From Amphimedon queenslandica (Eukaryota > Porifera > Demospongiae > Haplosclerida > Niphatidae): a DNA stretch of 41,446 nucleotides. Positions 11,231 through 22,456 of the stretch are shown one piece after another (the first letter of the stretch is position 1; every line of letters starts with the position of its first letter). The notes under the pieces are model-generated. The model searched no databases, had not been told where the DNA came from, and saw nothing but the letters and a program-made list of their open reading frames with translations. Location of the stretch: the NCBI RefSeq assembly GCF_000090795.2, contig NW_003546246.1:112515-153960 (forward strand), written 5' to 3'. A program made the translations under genes and the position numbers.

Positions 11231-12130
11231 ATGAACTGGAAAGACTATCAAAATACTGCAGTGACCTACACATACATGAAACAAGTAATTACTAATACTG
11301 TACAACAAACTATTAACTGATTCTATATTAATGTACTTTGCTGTACATGTACATGTAGCAGGCAAACATTGTAATAAACTGAGTCAGTTAATACAAATCA
11401 TCAGTTAGGGATTCAGTCCCGAAAGATGGTTAATGATATAATGTTGTATCATCATTCTCAGTTAATACTTGATTTGAAAGAGATGGAATTAATCAGAGTA
11501 ATATGCAGGGTTTCCTACAGAATTTTGGCATAATGCTCCTGCAGCTTCTTGTCCGTGGATTAAAAATTGGGTCAAACATCTTGTACTTTAGTACAGGAAT
11601 TTTCGTCAAAATTTTGTCAAAATTGACTAAGAGAGAATTTTCCATTTTCATGATTTTTCTGATACATATATGTTTTCTTATAATGTGCTGAAAGTTTTAA
11701 GTGATTCCAATCAAGTTTGGATCTTTTTGCAAATTTTAAAAGTTGCTCAAAAAATTGGGCCAAACTGTGGCAAAATGTTGCCAAAAATGAAAACGAGAAA
11801 AATTCCATTTTTATAATTTTTTCTGATACATATACATGTACTTATGTTGTGTAGAAAGTTTGAACTGATTCCAATACTGTTTGGATTTTATACAAATTTT
11901 TAAAAGGTGGTAAAAATTGGGCTACGGTCCCTGTACTACATAAAAATGGCTCAAAAATACCCTCTATTGTCATTACATTTTCTGATGCATATTGATGTAC
12001 ATGTACATGTATTGTGTGTACATGTTACGTGTTATATTCATGTAGAAAGTTTTAATAACATACCTTATGCTGACTATCTTGCAATGCAGAAAGTCCGAGA
12101 GGTAGAGAGGTGTATGATCAATTCAATACT
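11231..12130 (+). CDS. Three small putative exons of an unidentified gene
   Basis: Three GT-AG-bounded segments join in one frame: 11231-11284 (MNWKDYQNTAVTYTYMKQ), 11462-11497 (LILDLKEMELIR) and 12090-12130 (KVREVERCMINSI plus two bases). The product would be a short amphipathic helix. The dispersed repeat occupies the intron between the last two. The first segment is also open in a second frame (ELERLSKYCSDLHIHET), so the model is uncertain. It could belong to the same transcript as the exon at 10832 or to the BAG1-like gene. Confidence 0.3.
11500..12050 (-). repeat. Dispersed ~177-bp repeat, inverted copies
   Basis: Reverse complements of the repeat landmarks are visible: TTTCTGATACATATA, GTGTAGAAAGTTTGAACTGATTCCAA, and variants about 180 bases apart. 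The left edge begins CAGGGTTTCCTACAGAATTT, similar to CAGGGTTTCCCACAAAGC at 31748 and 39112, which suggests a shared element boundary. Confidence 0.7.
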
Positions 12131-12507
12131 GTAAGTCATGATATGGGCTTCAGTTTGAAAGGTCACCAGAACACACAAAGGTCAAATTAACCTCCTAAAT
12201 ACTTAGAAAAATTAAAATTATATTTTTACTAAAAACTTATTTTGTACCTGATTCCAGATTGACAAGTAAAATTTGACTCAATATAGATACTGACACTATC
12301 AACAGATTTTATTTTTATCTAAAAGTTCATGACATCATAATTACATCACACAGTATGTTACTAACTTTAGCTTCAATGCAACACCTGCTAAAATCATCTC
12401 TGCAGCTTTTCTGTTTTTTTTTAAGTGGGCGTGGCTCCTCGTAACTAATGGCAACAACTTCAACGAGCACCTTCTTTTGAACAATTTCTGAAACATCACC
12501 TACAAGA

Positions 12508-15500
12508 TGGAGAGAGAGTGGTACTATACATTATTAGGTACTGTCTTGAAGTCAAAAATAGTCAAGGAACAAAAGAACGAGAAGAAGCTCAAAGGACTGA
12601 AGAAGTCCAACACGTGGTCAGCCAGTGCGGCAAGTCAATCTGCGCATGCTCATACCCACGTGGTACCATGTGTGGTATAAGAGGGTATGGTTTGGGTGTG
12701 GTCTGTTGGGAGACTACTGATTCAGAGTACTGATTGTACTTGTTTGTCTTTAACTCCATCAGCAATTCAGCATTCATTTTGGAGTTCCTATTGAAGTACA
12801 GAAACTAATATTAAAAGGTCAGTTATTAACGATTCTGTATATTGAATCTCACAGAGTTAATATGATACTGTACATGTACATGTACATGATATGTACATCG
12901 TAACTTTTACTGTTAATTTTGTTTTTGGATGCAGATTAATATCTTTTTAATGTAATTTTTGTAATGTACCATTGGTAGTATGTACTAAAACTGAGGGTCA
13001 TTAAGTAATCAGGGTATAATACTGTATTAATTGTGGGTGTTATAATTATTAGTGAAATTGATTTGCAATATGTCCATTATGTAATCCAACGGGATTAAGT
13101 ATGAGTCGTTATTAAATAGGAAAGACTCTTCAGGGGCGTATCCAGAAACTTGAAAAGGAAGGTGCTGAGGGCGCACAAAGTGCACTGTAATTTTGGCCAC
13201 ACCCCTTTTTGCGGCGGTAAAAAGGCGTTTTCCTTCATTTTTGTGAATTACGGGTGGGATCAAAATTATTTTAAGCATCTAGTACTTCTGACAACTTCTG
13301 ATTGCTCCTGAAAGCACTGGAAACTGCTGAAATAATGATCAGGGGGCTAGATAACTTTGTTAGGAGGCTTGGTAGTGATGCAAAAGCCCAGCCATAAGGG
13401 GGGTGCTCAAGCCCCCCTCAGCCCCTGCTGGATATGCCCCTGCTCTTTTAGGAAAGAAGATGAGTTAGTTAGTGAAGCAGGAATAAACAATAATAGCAAA
13501 ATAATGCTATTGGGAAGAAAGGTATGTATGTCTGTATTTTGAGCAAAATTTTTTTTTAGTTACAAATATCCATAATCATGCTGTGTACGATCCACTTGTA
13601 TTAATTAAAGTCAGCTATGAGGGTTTTATTGCAAATTCTTGCTAATTACAAATTTTTAAGTTACATGTGTAGGTACATGTACAAATCATGCATAGTACAT
13701 GCATGTGTATTGAAAGTTTCTGGTAAAGGTATTACATCCACACTGACTTTGCTGTAATGCTAACTGCAAGTGCTTTAGGCTTACCTCTTAATATGTCTTA
13801 CATCTTTTTCTAATTTTATTACTTGATAGACTGATCCAGCTCTAGACGAGTGTCTCAAGAAGCTTGATGATATTTTAGAATCAACAAATACTATTGAGAG
13901 AAAGATTAAGAAGATTGAACAAGAGATGGAAGGGATTGAAAAGGTACTTTCGTTGTGCAATAAATGGATTCTATACATGTACATGTACATGTACATATAC
14001 ACATGTGCCTTATTACATGTACAATAATAATTACAGCAAAATATCTTAGACTTAAAAAGTACTGTACATGTATACCTATGCTCCCCCTTGAACTTAGTTT
14101 ATTTGATTTAACTTAGAAAAATTTTATGGACAAAATTATTGTTTTGAATTACCATGATGTGTTCTTTACTATTATTATTAATTATTGGACTCGCCACGCT
14201 TGCGTAGGCAGGTACTAAGCAGTTGGGTTGTCATTCTGTCATTCTGTCCACACAGTTTAATTAATTTGTAAAAAAATTATCTTTTTGTCTGAGCAGTCTA
14301 GAGCTCTATTTCTTCTTCTAGCAACAGATAAAGTTGCTTTCTTTCATCTAGTTATGCTCTTGTAGCATCCCGTGGCACCAAAAGCTGTGAACTGCTAAAC
14401 CAGGGGACCTCTCTTCAGGTGAGAGCTCATGTTTCACTCTACAGGGCCGAGATTTGCTTCAGAGGTAGAAAATCCCATCTAACGAAAAACAAAAAGAACG
14501 ATTTTGTCCTAACTTCGTTGTTTGTGAGTTACAGTTGCTCAAAGTTTGTGATTTAGCCTCTTTGAGAATTTTTCAGGCAGTGCTGGGGAAAGCAGGAGCA
14601 CTCCAACCAATCTCTCTCAGTCTCTTTTAAATATCTAGAAAAATTTTCTAAGCCAACTCTTTCTTGGAATAGAGCTTCAGATGCTAAAATAAATTTCAGC
14701 TTTTCTTCTTTCTCCTACCCATGTGCCATGATTTAGCTAGTTCTTGACCACACCCATAGCTTATTTTAATTATCATTATAACTATGCAGTCAATAATAAT
14801 AATTTTTTCCAAATTGCTTAAAATATCACAGTATAAGTAATACATATCACTCAGGTGAATTCCAACAGGCGAGTCCATTGCACCATAGTGCTTCATTACT
14901 ATTACTTCATGTCTGAAATTAATGATTTGACTATTGTTGTATATCAGTTAGTCATATGATTTGTTCAATCAGTCTATTAATGTTCCCTTTTGGTTATAAT
15001 CTTTGTCATTTCCAAGGTTTCCTGTTTTCAGAGCTACATGTAGTCTCTGAATCTTGTGATAAGTTATGTTAACAAAGTTTGGCATGCAATGAGAATTTAA
15101 CAAAGAATCTAGAGGAACTAGACACTATATATAGTAAGTATTTACGATAACCTATCCTCATAGGTATTATATTCATTGTATTATTATTCATTATTATCAT
15201 TACAGTGACACCCCCTGAGCAACTGTACTAATAGAAAATCGTGGATTTTTGGAGAGATCTGCTAAATTTTTAGGCCAAGAAAATTTTCCACTATGACTAT
15301 ATGAATTACATCTAGGATTAGGCCAGGGGGCTCATTCCCTAGCTCAGTAAGGTTTTTTGTGAAAATCTGCTCTGAAATTACCCAAAATTTTTACTTTATT
15401 TTTTGATGCGTATTAATTTCCTTATGTTGTGTAGAAAGTTTGAACTGATTCCAACTTAAAGTATTTGGATTATGATTATTTTGAAAGAACTTCAAATTGT

Positions 15501-16299
15501 AGAAAAATACCTTGTACTGTATACGGTTTGTCCTAATAATTGGCTCCAGAATCACCCTGCCAAAAATTTTATTACACTTTTAAATGCAATTCATGCCCTT
15601 ATGCTACGTAGAAAGTTTAAGCTGATTCCAGCTTTAAATTTTCTTGTTATAACCATTTTTTAAAAACACTCCAAATAAAAAAATTACTATGATTTTTTAG
15701 CAATTTTGCTATAAATCACTAAAAATGAATTTTTACACTTTTTGAAACTTTACTTGGTGTTACATGTAATTCTATTGCTGTTTTAAACATTCATTATAAT
15801 ATGCATGCATAGTTGTGTCCCATTGCAAATTTTCTTCTATATGATATATGTACCTACATGTACCATATTTGCTTGAATAAACACCCATGACAAATATTTT
15901 CTAGTTATAGATACACATATTTTAGCCAGTACATGTGCCTTAGGATTTAGATCGTGCCAGATAGCCTAACTGTTGGAGTACAGTTCGGAATGCTAGAAGG
16001 TCGCGAGTTCAAATTCAGTAGAGGCTTTTCTGTTTTTTACCTGATTTTTTTTCCTGTTAAGAAGTAAACGCCCGGGCATTTAATCGAGCAAATATGGTAC
16101 CTGTACATGTACATCTATGTGTAATTGTGTATGCCTATGACCTACTAAACATTATAAATGTCATTACTAAAGTATATGCTTTCATGTTTTGTAGTATCAT
16201 ATCATGAACTCTGTGTGTGTATTTGTAGATACCTTCTGCCACAGAAACTCTCGTGAGAGGAAAGAGAAATACACTATAAGTGGTTTTATACTCATTTAA
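12508..16299 (+). CDS. BAG1: BAG1-like co-chaperone (ubiquitin-like + BAG domain)
   Basis: BAG1 proteins bind the Hsp70 ATPase domain through BAG and act as nucleotide exchange factors. Exon 12763-12817 encodes FSIHFGVPIEVQKLILK, the ubiquitin-like turn before KGK in BAG1. Exon about 13452-13521 encodes EDELVSEAGINNNSKIMLLG and RK, matching the end of that fold. Exon 13830-13943 begins TDPALDECLKKLDDIL and ends EQEMEGIEK, BAG helix 1. Exon 14037-14063 (QNILDLKST) is a possible linker. Exon 15078-15133 encodes NENLTKNLEELDTIY and 16229-16299 encodes FCHRNSRERKEKY and then a stop, matching BAG1 helix 2 and the following basic stretch. The N-terminus is uncertain: ATG 12508 opens a Lys-rich frame that can splice at 12667 in phase. 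The junction between exons 12817 and 13452 does not fit cleanly; a transposon lies beside it. One junction before 15078 is also unresolved. Confidence 0.6.
13131..13442. mobile_element. 312-bp TIR element abutting a BAG1 exon
   Basis: The ends CAGGGGCGTATCCAG and CTGGATATGCCCCTG are inverted repeats, flanked by CTCTT on both sides (13126-13130 and 13443-13447). The CAGGGGCG end is common in hAT-like MITEs; the visible duplication is 5 bp rather than 8. No transposase is present. The element ends nine bases before the likely exon start at 13452. Confidence 0.8.
14189..14876. mobile_element. Probable ~690-bp TIR element in a BAG1 intron
   Basis: The left end GGACTCGCC is inverted at the right end (GGCGAGTCC at 14868-14876). 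The interior has no coding signature. The terminal repeats are short, so the boundaries are tentative. Confidence 0.4.
15370..15665 (-). repeat. Dispersed ~177-bp repeat, inverted copies
   Basis: Two reverse-oriented landmarks, GTGTAGAAAGTTTGAACTGATT near 15429 and CGTAGAAAGTTTAAGCTGATT near 15606, lie about 177 bases apart. The 63-codon ORF here is repeat sequence. Confidence 0.7.
15861..16099. mobile_element. 239-bp TIR element containing a tRNA-like segment
   Basis: The ends TACCATATTTGCTTGAATAA and its imperfect inverse TTAATCGAGCAAATATGGTA form terminal inverted repeats of about 25 bases. Inside, 15954-16027 looks tRNA-derived: an A-box-like TAGCCTAACTGTTGGAG and a B-box-like TCGCGAGTTCAAATTC about 25 bases later. 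It would not fold into a full cloverleaf tRNA as written, so it is not called as a tRNA gene. Confidence 0.6.
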
Positions 16300-16620
16300 T
16301 CATTAATGGTACTAACTGATAAGTTAACTGATAGAATTCACACTGCAAACACAATATAATTATTTTTGTTCACTATACATGAATGTCAATTAATCTATGG
16401 TTGATTTCTGTATTTATTTTTTATTCTAAATAGTTAATTTGATGAGAACTTAACTGCCTAGCTAGTACTCATGCAGGGCATTATACAGTAGATACACCAC
16501 TTGTTCTTGAAGTAATGTTATTATAGAGGAGATATTCCCCTAAGACTTTGGCATAAACATCTACTTTAAAATTCATCTTAAATCAGTGTATTCTAAATTA
16601 GCTTCACTGTGTGTGACTAT
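16300..16620. other. Spacer 3' of the BAG1-like gene
   Basis: AT-rich sequence without an exon, repeat end or other structure that I can support. Confidence 0.5.
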
Positions 16621-16911
16621 AGGCCTTTTCACACTGGCAGTTTTTTAAGGTGCATTCATTTGATGGACTTTGTTAATACAGCTGAAATATAGCACATTGA
16701 TCTTGTTCACACTAGCAGCTGAATTATGTATCATTTTTTGTTCTTGTTGCCATTGGTTTACATTGATCAAAGCACATCACTTTACATCAATCCACCTCTG
16801 GAGGTGAAGTGAGACTGATGCGCATTGATACACATTAATTTAAAACCACTCTAGTGTGAGCACGATTAATGTGCATCAATGCTCATTACTTTTTCCAGTG
16901 TGAAAAGGCTT
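16621..16911. mobile_element. ~291-bp MITE with AGGCCTTTTCACACTGG ends
   Basis: The left end AGGCCTTTTCACACTGG and right end CCAGTGTGAAAAGGCTT are inverted repeats. Internal copies of the same theme (TTCACACTAGCAG, CTAGTGTGAG) give a folded, subterminal-repeat structure. There is no ORF. Confidence 0.78.
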
Positions 16912-17605
16912 TATATCATTACTATGGCCAAAATCATAATAGGAGCCCTACATTACTGGATTAATGCATTGTTTATATCATTTCAAGACTCAGCATGTGC
17001 TATTATAGCTGATGTGTCTAAATAGCAGGAATTAAATTTTTAATGCTCATTTTTTTCTGATACATACAGTTTACATGCATGTACTTATGTTGTGCAGAAA
17101 GTTTGAACTGATTCCAATTACCACTAATTACGTACCTACCAATCAGAGGAGGAAGAACAGATAAATTGAGACAGACAATAAGAACACATTATTATTAAAA
17201 CATTGCCTAATTCTCTTCTTCTTTCATTTTGATGAAGTCATTATTAGTTAAATCCTTAGTTAAATTAACATGTTTAACTGGGCAATCCAGTCTGGTAGCC
17301 TATAATAGGCTATAGCAACAAAACATGAACATCCAAAAACAACATTGTTAGTTTAAAAATACATGTACATGTAGACTTATGCAGTGTAGAACAAATGATT
17401 AAATGTTTATCATTTGTTCGTCATAATCTTTTGCCCAGCTTTTGTAAGCATCCGGTCCACCGTCATTTTTGACAGCATGGAGTTTTTCTGTGACCTCTTC
17501 ATCCATAGATTAGATGATAGATAGTAAATGAAATCTCTGGTTCATTCAGCTCCACCCTTATTGGGTGTGGCTCAATGTACTGCAAAACAAGTGGGCGTTT
17601 CAAAC
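16912..17605. other. Spacer with one dispersed-repeat fragment
   Basis: A reverse copy of the ~177-bp repeat lies at about 17030-17115 (GTGCAGAAAGTTTGAACTGATT). A short stem GAACAAATGAT / ATCATTTGTTC is near 17389-17419. An in-frame upstream ATG at 17528 could extend the PDZ protein by 26 residues, but the sequence is less domain-like. Confidence 0.45.
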
Positions 17606-18112
17606 ATGGCAGATACTTCAAACAACAGGAAAGCTCTTCAAATAGAGCTTACAGGAACGACAGAAGGACTTGGTATAACTACAATTAGTGGGCACAACCC
17701 TAACAAGCCAGGAGAAGGCTCCGGTATTTACATTAAGGATATTTTGACAGGACGTCTGGCACATAAAAATGGTTTGCAGCAAGTGCAGCCTGACCTAATC
17801 CAAATCTAACTATATATAGGTTTATTAAAAATTGGAGACCAGTTGCTGCAGGCAAATGATGAGAGCTTGGTTGGGATATCAAATGAAAGGTATGTAGGTT
17901 TTAATGCTGAAAGCATGTCAGTACATTTTTTTCCCAGAGCTGTTGAAATATTAAGATTTTGTGCTGCTACCGACTCAATAAGTTTACTTATAGCCCGTGA
18001 TGAGATTGCACAAGCAGAATATCAGAGGCTCTCAATTCCAAACAAGGAACAATCAGGTATCATTAATATTATTGCCACAATTGACCATGCCCTGTTGGGT
18101 AGTCAAGAATGA
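17606..18112 (+). CDS. Small PDZ-domain protein, 3 exons
   Basis: Exons 17606-17771, 17820-17889 and 17938-18112 join in phase across two very short introns (48 bases each). The predicted product is about 136 residues and is nearly all one PDZ domain: the carboxylate-binding loop region EGLGITTISG, then GSGIYIKDILTG, GLLKIGDQLLQAND, ESLVGISNER, AVEILRF and SISLLIARDE, in the canonical PDZ order. PDZ domains bind C-terminal peptides of partners, often at membranes. The sequence after strand F (LLIARDE and AEYQRL) resembles syntaxin-binding-protein-4-like PDZ domains, but this is a weak impression. Exon 3 can either read to the stop at 18110 or splice at GGTATC near 18056 into exons not seen here, so the gene may be a truncated piece of a larger scaffold. 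Confidence 0.7.
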
Positions 18113-18835
18113 CATTTAAAAAGTGAGCACCCGAGGGGTCCAGCACGGGCTCAAATTTTGTACAGGAAGTCTGATTTTTAATTCAGTTGCTTGATTTCTG
18201 CTGGATTCCAGATAGTATGCTACAAAATGCTTGTATCACTCTGGATTCTGCCTAAAATTTTTAAAATTTTGGATTCCAAACCTTGGATCTCACTGGATTC
18301 TACACAGCCAATAGTAATCATGCCTGAATCAGCAATATTGCCCAAAATGAACAAATCAAGTCTGATATCAGTACTGTTACAGTCCTGACAAGTATCATTG
18401 CCGATCATGCCTGACACTCTGGCACAAAACCTTTTCATGATTGTGTTGTGACTAATTTCATGATTGTATCATAGCTGATTGCCCAAAATGTATGATCCAG
18501 TACTGATTTCGGGACTGATTCAGGCTGGCATCATCCGAGTCTCATCGCCCAGCCCCTCCAAAAGCAAAGGGATAGGGCAACATCCTAGCTAATTCAGGCT
18601 AGCATCATCATCCTGATTCAGGCTCCAAACTACTGGGCGTGTAGTTGGATTCCCAACAGAGTGTACTGGATTCTGGCATGTGTCGGACCCCTTATGAGGG
18701 CTACTATTCTCTTTTCGTATCTCTTATTTGTTCTTTGTCTCACTTACTTTACTCATCTGTATTGTGTCCTTATTCTAACTCATCACTATAATTTATTACT
18801 GTTACTCCGTTACTGGTACCTCTTGTTCTCTATAG
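18113..18835. other. Spacer with a diverged inverted-repeat element and duplicated intron sequence
   Basis: 18290-18420 is related to the arms of the inverted repeat at 28203-28400 (shared TCTACACAGCCA, AATCATGC, TGCCCAAA, GTCTGAT, ACAGTC in the same order). GGATTC repeats fill 18190-18300. From about 18690 the sequence is the T/C-rich stretch duplicated upstream of gene A's first Kelch exon. Confidence 0.55.
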
Positions 18836-19626
18836 ACTATCAACCAGTGAAGAGAAGTAGACACTCCACAGTAAAGATAGGAGACCACCTATATATGTGG
18901 GGTGGGGTCGGGTCTAGAGTACACTACGATGTGATGGAGATGTATCACTTACCAACTGGTGCTTGGGACCAGAAACCTACTACTGGTACCCCACCACCAG
19001 GTACCTGGGACTATTCATCTGTTGCAATAGGGAAGGACATATATTATTTCGGTGGATTTGGTAATGGGTTTCATAACAATGTGCACTGTATTAATGTGGA
19101 TTCGTTCAACTGGAGGGAGCTCTCTCCTTCTAGTTCTGATCATAGTCCAATGATGAAGGCCAACTGTGCAATGGTATTAGCTCATTTTGACGGTGAAGAC
19201 TATCTTATAATTTTTGGAGGAAGCCGGGGATCATATTCTATCAATACTCCAAAGCAACCTGATGCTCAGTATTCAGCTGATGGTAGATGTAATGAGATAC
19301 ATTATTACAGGATTTTATCAGGTCAGTAATTCTTATCATTGATGCACAATAGTTGATCAGTATTTCAAACGGAATAGTTTATATTAATGTACATAAAACA
19401 GATTGTTAATAATTAAGTGTGTTTGTTAGTGTGTCTCTGTGTGTCATGTGTTTGTGTGTGATGGTGACATGTGTCTATATGTGACGTGTGTGTGTGTGTG
19501 TGTACTAATGCATACATTATGATGTGTCTGTGTATGATAGTGCATATACTGTATGTGAGAATTTATGAATGATGTATGACGTGTGTATGTGACATGTATC
19601 TGTAATGTGCATGCTTTTGTTATATC

Positions 19627-19660
19627 TGTGTGAGTATTATCATATGATAATACTCACACA
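19627..19660. repeat. 34-bp perfect palindrome
   Basis: TGTGTGAGTATTATCAT is followed directly by its exact reverse complement, with no loop and the centre at 19643/19644. It sits in the first intron of gene B and is absent from gene A. Confidence 0.9.
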
Positions 19661-19794
19661 CACGTAACACAAACTGTGTATGTGTCATGCTTGTATATGT
19701 AGAAGAATCTATACATATTTAAACTAATGGGTGTGTGCATGTGTGTAGGTTCATTTTTAGCAAATAAAGAAAGATTAAATTGAATTGAAAGAAC

Positions 19795-19980
19795 TAAAGA
19801 AACAAGAGAGTACTTACAAACTGGTATGAGAAGAAATCCTACACCACTGCATAAAGGAAAAAGGCTTCATGATGCTATGTGCGACTATTATAGTAGATCT
19901 GTTTTTGTGGGATAATGATCATGCAGTGGTGTAGAATTTCTTCTCACACCAGTTTGCAAGTACTCTCTTATTTCTTTACT
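19795..19980. mobile_element. Snap-back inverted repeat, probable MITE
   Basis: The left arm (AGAGTACTTACAAACTGGTA and on to CTACACCACTGCAT) is repeated inverted at the right (ATGCAGTGGTGTAG and on to CAAGTACTCTCTT). Arms are about 55 bases with few mismatches around a loop of about 75 bases. There is no ORF. Confidence 0.78.
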
Positions 19981-21861
19981 TTTTTTCAAATCAATCCTAC
20001 TACTTTTCCATTTTTAATGTTTTCTATTTACTTGCTTCCATTCTTTTTTAAAATTTAATTTATGATTTTGTGGTTAGGTTAATTATATTCATGCTGATGG
20101 CATCAAACCACAAACCCACGTGGTGTCTGCAGCTGGATTTTGTCTTTCATTTGTTCTCCGTCTTTGCTTCTTTTTGAAACTACATTTGTGGTCCTTGACC
20201 CACGCACAAAAGAATAATGCAAAAGCCAACTTGATCTATTCAAAAGATTTCCATGGAGATAGAAGAAAGGTGAAAGAAGAAAAACTGAAGAATTTTGCAG
20301 AATTTTGAATTTGAGACTATTCCGGGCAGTCTCCAGAAATGTTCCCGGCGATTCCCGCTACACTACAATCCACTTTAAAGGTACATGTGCATGTACCAGG
20401 AGAATTGCTAGTGAAGGAGAGCTCATTTACGCCACGCATATGGCTGTAAAACGTAAGATAAATGAGTTATAAGTGTTTGAAAATCGAAAAATCAGCCGCC
20501 ATCCTGCAAAACCAACATCAATCCTACATGCCACTGCCTATATAATAGAGTTCTGCATTTCCTGAGTCACAAATTACCCACATAAAATGTTCCATCAGTT
20601 TTGTATAATTATTCATTAACAGTCGTAACTGATATGTACCAAAATAGATTAGTAATCTTCAAATAAGAACACCCCCGGCATGCACCTCTAGAACTTCAGG
20701 TGTACAGGTGGTGTGTGTGTGTGTGTGTGTGTATCGTGTGGTAGTGATGTGTGTCTATGCATGATGTGTATGTATAAATAATAATTTACACACACATAGT
20801 TTACTCATATGTATCATGAATGTGTATAATGCATGTGTGTGTAAGTGGTAAGTAAGTGTACATGAATGTTTGTACATTATTATTAGATCAATGGATATCT
20901 CCTGTTGTTACTGGAGACAGACCACCTCCAATTAGTCACTTCACCCTAACACTAGTTACTAATAACACTGCGGTAATGTTTGGAGGCTCTACCTATAATG
21001 GAGCCAATAATAAACTGTATATGATAAGTTTCACTAAGACATCAGTGCTAAGCTAATACTGTAGAATGGGTTTCGTTATGAGATTGTGGGTTTCCACTTA
21101 AATTGCAATTAAAAGATTTTTTCTTTACTTAATTATTCTCTCAGGATATATTAGAAGTACCTAATCCTGGAGGATCAGTACAATGGCCTAAGGGAAGATG
21201 GGGCCATTCCAGTGTACTCATTACCACTAGTTCAGGACCACACTTACTAGTGGTGGGTGGACGTTCTGTCTCTGATGTATGCTTACTGGACATTAGCAAA
21301 AGAAATTGGAAAATACTGGTAAGTATTAATATATGATGTTTGATACTGATCAATAATTAATGCTGGTATTCTGTATGTGTGTGTGTCTGTTTTTAGTGTG
21401 AATGTGTATTTTGGTCTTTTTGTGTTTTGTGTTTGCTTCTTTACCTAAATAGTGTGAATATACATGTGTCTGTGTTTGTGTAAAGATGGATTCAAAATTG
21501 ATGCACTGTCAATGCTGGAATTAAAATATATTCTGTTTTATATACATTGTGCACATTGTATATGTACATACATGCATTTGTGTGTATGTGTGCATATATT
21601 TTATTATGTGTATGTGTGTACTAAGTTATTAACACGTATTTTATGTGTACATGTAACATGTACATGTGTGTGAGCAATTATGCATGATTTACATGTACCT
21701 TTATATGTCTATACATCTATAGACCCTTTTAGGCGAGAATTAGTTTGTTATACCGTATATCTATTCTATATACAAAGAAATAATATCAAATGGGTTTTTA
21801 TCTGCCATGTTTTACGTCAAAGTTATGCAGAGTTCCAATGGCTGATGTGCAAAGTATACCT

Positions 21862-22029
21862 TAAGGTTACTTTTAAATGCGGGTACTATTAATTGCAAAT
21901 TTTGCGTTTGGGTTAAAAATTGCAATTATTAATACACGCAATTATTAATAATGACATCATGATGCCATATAACTATTAGTAATAATTACTTAATCGCAAT
22001 TTTTAATACCAGCAAAAAAGTCACTCTAA
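21862..22029. mobile_element. Nested MITE 1
   Basis: CTTAAGGTTACTTTTAAATG and on to TATTAATTGC is inverted at the right end as GCAATTTTTAATACC and on to AGTCACTCTAAG. It resembles the element at 23274-23627 (GGTATTAATTGCG core). Confidence 0.6.
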
Positions 22030-22456
22030 GGCAGTTCCAATAAAATTACTTGGTTTACGGATCCGACCGACTCCAATTTTTGTAAAATCAAAATAAATTT
22101 AAATTTTCTAATGCGCATGCGCAGTACCACGTGGTGGGTGTGGCTAGATTCAAAATGGCGCTAAATGTATTTGTTACTGTTAAAAGAGCAAGCTCCTCTA
22201 TCTTACCTTCCACTGTATGTGAAACCTCTGTGGCATCTACTTTTTGGGACTTGTTAGAGCAGCCATTCATGTTAAGAAGTTGCTAGAGTATTTTGATAGT
22301 TTTTTTTTAGAGTGTGGTTAACTAACAATTATTAAAGTTAATTAATGAGTAGTTAATTAATTTTAATGTTTATAATTTAATTTATTCCAACCGACCTGCT
22401 CTATTTTAGAGAAAAAAAATCCGTAAAACAAGTAATTTAATTGGAACTGCCTAAGG
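22026..22456. mobile_element. Nested MITE 2
   Basis: CTAAGGCAGTTCCAATAAAA and its near-inverse ending TTAATTGGAACTGCCTAAG make terminal repeats of about 27 bases. The interior includes CACGTGGTGGGTGTGGC and TTAATTAA runs, with no coding signal. Confidence 0.7.

Larger units (their letters stand above)
19322..20886 (+). other. Intron 1 of gene B, with several inserted inverted repeats
   Basis: TG-rich tracts match gene A's intron 1. Insertions specific to B include a 34-bp perfect palindrome at 19627-19660 and a snap-back element at 19795-19980. 20030-20700 has no supported exon; its 62-codon ORF at 20120 is not recognisable. A GT run lies at about 20712-20732. Confidence 0.5.

Noticed and set aside
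15954..16027. Functional tRNA gene
   Set aside because: A- and B-box-like sequences are present, but acceptor and anticodon stems do not pair convincingly and the segment lies inside a TIR element.
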